Assembly: GCA_017517865.1 (NCBI GenBank)
Contig: JAFWYB010000046.1
Span: 1 to 64,000 of the forward strand
DNA from: Clostridia bacterium
GTDB taxonomy: Bacteria > Bacillota > Clostridia > Oscillospirales > Acutalibacteraceae
DNA length: 64,000 nt
Direction: 5' to 3'
Positions within the stretch are counted from its first letter, which is position 1. Each line of letters begins with the position of its first letter. This document shows, in pieces, positions 62,903-64,000 of the stretch. A program made the position numbers and the translations under genes. The notes under the pieces were generated by a model. It saw only the letters and a program-made list of their open reading frames with translations, made no database searches and had not been told where the DNA came from.

Positions 62903-63655
62903 ATGGTCATATATTTTACGGGTACGGGAAACAGCCGTTACTGTGCGAAAAAAATTGCCGCTGTTACGGAGGATACGGTTATCAATGCGGGTGAGCTTAT
63001 TAAAAGCGGAAAAAAGGGCAGCTTCTCGTCGGAAAAGCCCTACGTTTTTGTTGCACCCACATACAGCTGGCAGCTTCCCCGTGTTTTTGACGGCTTTTTA
63101 AGAGAGGCAGCCTTCAGCGGCAGCAGGAAGGCTTACTTTGTTATGACCTGCGGAGACGACATCGGCTGCGCGGGAGTGAAGAATAAGGAGCTTTGCGAGA
63201 CTGTCGGGCTTACATATATGGGTACTGCGGAAATAAAAATGCCCGAAAACTATATAGCTATGTTTGATGTACCTGACGAAAAAAGCTGTGATGAAATTAT
63301 GCTTTCGGCTCATAAGCTTATCTCGCAAGCGGGCAAAAGCATACTCGGCGGTGAGATGCTTCCCGAAAGAAAGAGAGGCCTTGCCGATAAGCTTAAAACC
63401 GGGCCGGTGAACACGCTGTTTTACCGCCTTTTCGTCAATGCCAAGGCATTCAGATGTGATGACAGATGTATTTCCTGCGGCAGGTGTGAAAGGCTTTGCC
63501 CGATGAACACGGTAAAGCTCGTTGACGGCAGACCGCAGTGGGGTGAGGGCTGTACTCACTGTATGGCCTGCATCAGCTATTGCCCTGAGGAAGCCATAGA
63601 ATACGGCAGAAAAAGTGTCGGCAAGAGAAGATACAGATGCAAGGAAGAAAACTAA
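62903..63655 (+). CDS. EFR1 family ferredoxin with flavodoxin-like domain
   Basis: The 250-residue protein starts with a flavodoxin fold (IYFTGTGNSRYCAKKI, the FMN-phosphate loop) and ends with two [4Fe-4S] ferredoxin motifs, CISCGRCERLCP and CTHCMACISYCP. It should carry electrons in the cytoplasm, and it may pair with the flavodiiron protein encoded upstream. AAAGGAG lies before the ATG. The electron donor and partner are not known. Confidence 0.9.
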   Translation: MVIYFTGTGNSRYCAKKIAAVTEDTVINAGELIKSGKKGSFSSEKPYVFVAPTYSWQLPRVFDGFLREAAFSGSRKAYFVMTCGDDIGCAGVKNKELCETVGLTYMGTAEIKMPENYIAMFDVPDEKSCDEIMLSAHKLISQAGKSILGGEMLPERKRGLADKLKTGPVNTLFYRLFVNAKAFRCDDRCISCGRCERLCPMNTVKLVDGRPQWGEGCTHCMACISYCPEEAIEYGRKSVGKRRYRCKEEN

Positions 63656-63687
63656 GCTGTCTCTACGGTGATTTTATCCCCCGAGTC

Positions 63688-63716
63688 TTGCTGAAATGTA
63701 AAAAATATGCTATAAT
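63688..63716 (+). promoter_or_regulatory. Promoter of the 39-codon gene
   Basis: TTGCTG-N17-TATAAT with TGC before the -10 box. Confidence 0.8.
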
Positions 63717-63725
63717 ACCTACATA

Positions 63726-63743
63726 CGGGGGGATTATCCCCCG
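63726..63743 (+). promoter_or_regulatory. 5'-leader hairpin with repeated TTATCCCCCG
   Basis: CGGGGG/CCCCCG forms a hairpin in the short 5' leader, with a 6-nt loop. TTATCCCCCG occurs here (63734-63743) and upstream of the promoter (63675-63684), and an inverted form lies between, so the promoter is bracketed by like sites. Confidence 0.4.
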
Positions 63744-63762
63744 GAAAAAGGAGGAAAGCACT

Positions 63763-63882
63763 ATGGAATCATTGGAAATTTTAAAGGAAATGGATTGGTA
63801 TACAGAGCTTATGGAAAGGCTTATGCAGGTCTTTACAAAGCTTCTCGTCAAATTAGGTCTCAAGCTGATTTTACCCTTCTGA
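63763..63882 (+). CDS. Small 39-residue amphipathic protein
   Basis: This short gene has all marks of expression: a strong promoter, AAGGAGG 8 nt before the ATG and a terminator just after the stop. The product begins acidic (MESLEILKEMDWYTELMERL) and ends as a basic, hydrophobic helix (FTKLLVKLGLKLILPF), so it should bind a membrane. I recognise no family. It could be a membrane-associated small protein, a toxin-like peptide or a secreted peptide; there is no obvious antitoxin or leader-processing gene next to it. Confidence 0.7.
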   Translation: MESLEILKEMDWYTELMERLMQVFTKLLVKLGLKLILPF

Positions 63883-63887
63883 GCAGA

Positions 63888-63929
63888 AAAGGGGCTGTTG
63901 CACGAAAGTGTGACAGCCCCTTTATATTT
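63888..63929. terminator. Bidirectional terminator
   Basis: AAAGGGGCTGT/ACAGCCCCTTT with an inner GCAC/GTGT extension and a GAAA loop lies between the 39-codon gene and a leftward gene. T-runs follow on both strands. Confidence 0.85.
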
Positions 63930-63930
63930 G

Positions 63931-64000
63931 TTATCCCTTAAGACCTACTGCAGAGCAGTTTTTCTTATGCTCGTCGTAGGTTTCGGCGTAATAGTAATTC
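63931..64000 (-). CDS. 3' end of a leftward gene (partial)
   Basis: The minus strand reads NYYYAETYDEHKKNCSAVGL, then K, G and a TAA stop. The frame is open to the window edge, composition looks coding and a terminator follows directly. Too short to identify. Confidence 0.6.
   Translation of the reverse strand, partial: NYYYAETYDEHKKNCSAVGLKG

Noticed and set aside
1..64000. Prophage, insertion sequence or toxin-antitoxin module
   Set aside because: No transposase, integrase, structural phage gene or recognisable toxin/antitoxin pair was seen.

Overview
The window looks like chromosome from a gut-type Clostridia (Bacillota), most like the Oscillospirales/Ruminococcaceae. This is inferred from the split glgC/glgD glycogen locus, AGGAGG ribosome sites, sigma-A promoters with extended -10 boxes, U-tract terminators, an EFR1-type ferredoxin and FprA-type flavoprotein, and dispersed CTCTCC-type intergenic repeats. 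I see no tRNA, rRNA, CRISPR array, insertion sequence or phage gene.

Layout. 1-2.8 kb: a two-gene ABC exporter of the teichoic acid/polysaccharide type and a HAD phosphatase. 2.9-8.9 kb: a glycogen synthesis locus (glgB-glgC-glgD-glgA). 8.9-10.06 kb: a gene-free stretch packed with dispersed repeats, one of which also lies at the left window edge. 10.3-17.3 kb: a 2342-residue secreted protein made of InlB-like beta repeats and CxxC modules. 17.7-45.4 kb: one uninterrupted 9225-codon gene for a secreted protein of about 1 MDa that I cannot assign to any family. 45.5-48.2 kb: a NanA/DapA-family aldolase, an AGE-family epimerase and a flavin-reductase-like protein. 48.2-50.1 kb, leftward: a zinc-ribbon membrane protein, rfbB and a shikimate-kinase-like protein. 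50.2-54.1 kb: a PTS EIIC-like membrane protein, a HAD phosphatase, an RsuA-type pseudouridine synthase, a cruciform element and rarA. 54.4-60.9 kb: a GH31 glucosidase and a C45-type amidase (leftward), a DUF2804 protein (rightward) and a tandemly duplicated membrane protein (leftward). 61.1-63.7 kb: an acetyltransferase, a flavodiiron protein and a flavodoxin/ferredoxin protein. The window ends with a 39-codon gene that has its own promoter and terminator, and the 3' end of a leftward gene.

The most unusual content is the pair of giant secreted proteins. Their upstream regions match in architecture: TATACT extended -10, 18-bp spacer, a similar leader motif and nearly identical ribosome sites. 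Both end in a Phe/Ile/Lys-rich amphipathic tail. I infer that they are co-regulated envelope proteins. In the larger one, 14 related units can be phased on a GY..AI.PLLEALG motif. The last ones alternate in length (483, 461, 483, 465, 483 residues), so the gene appears to have grown by duplicating a two-unit block of about 945 residues. No function can be read from sequence alone.
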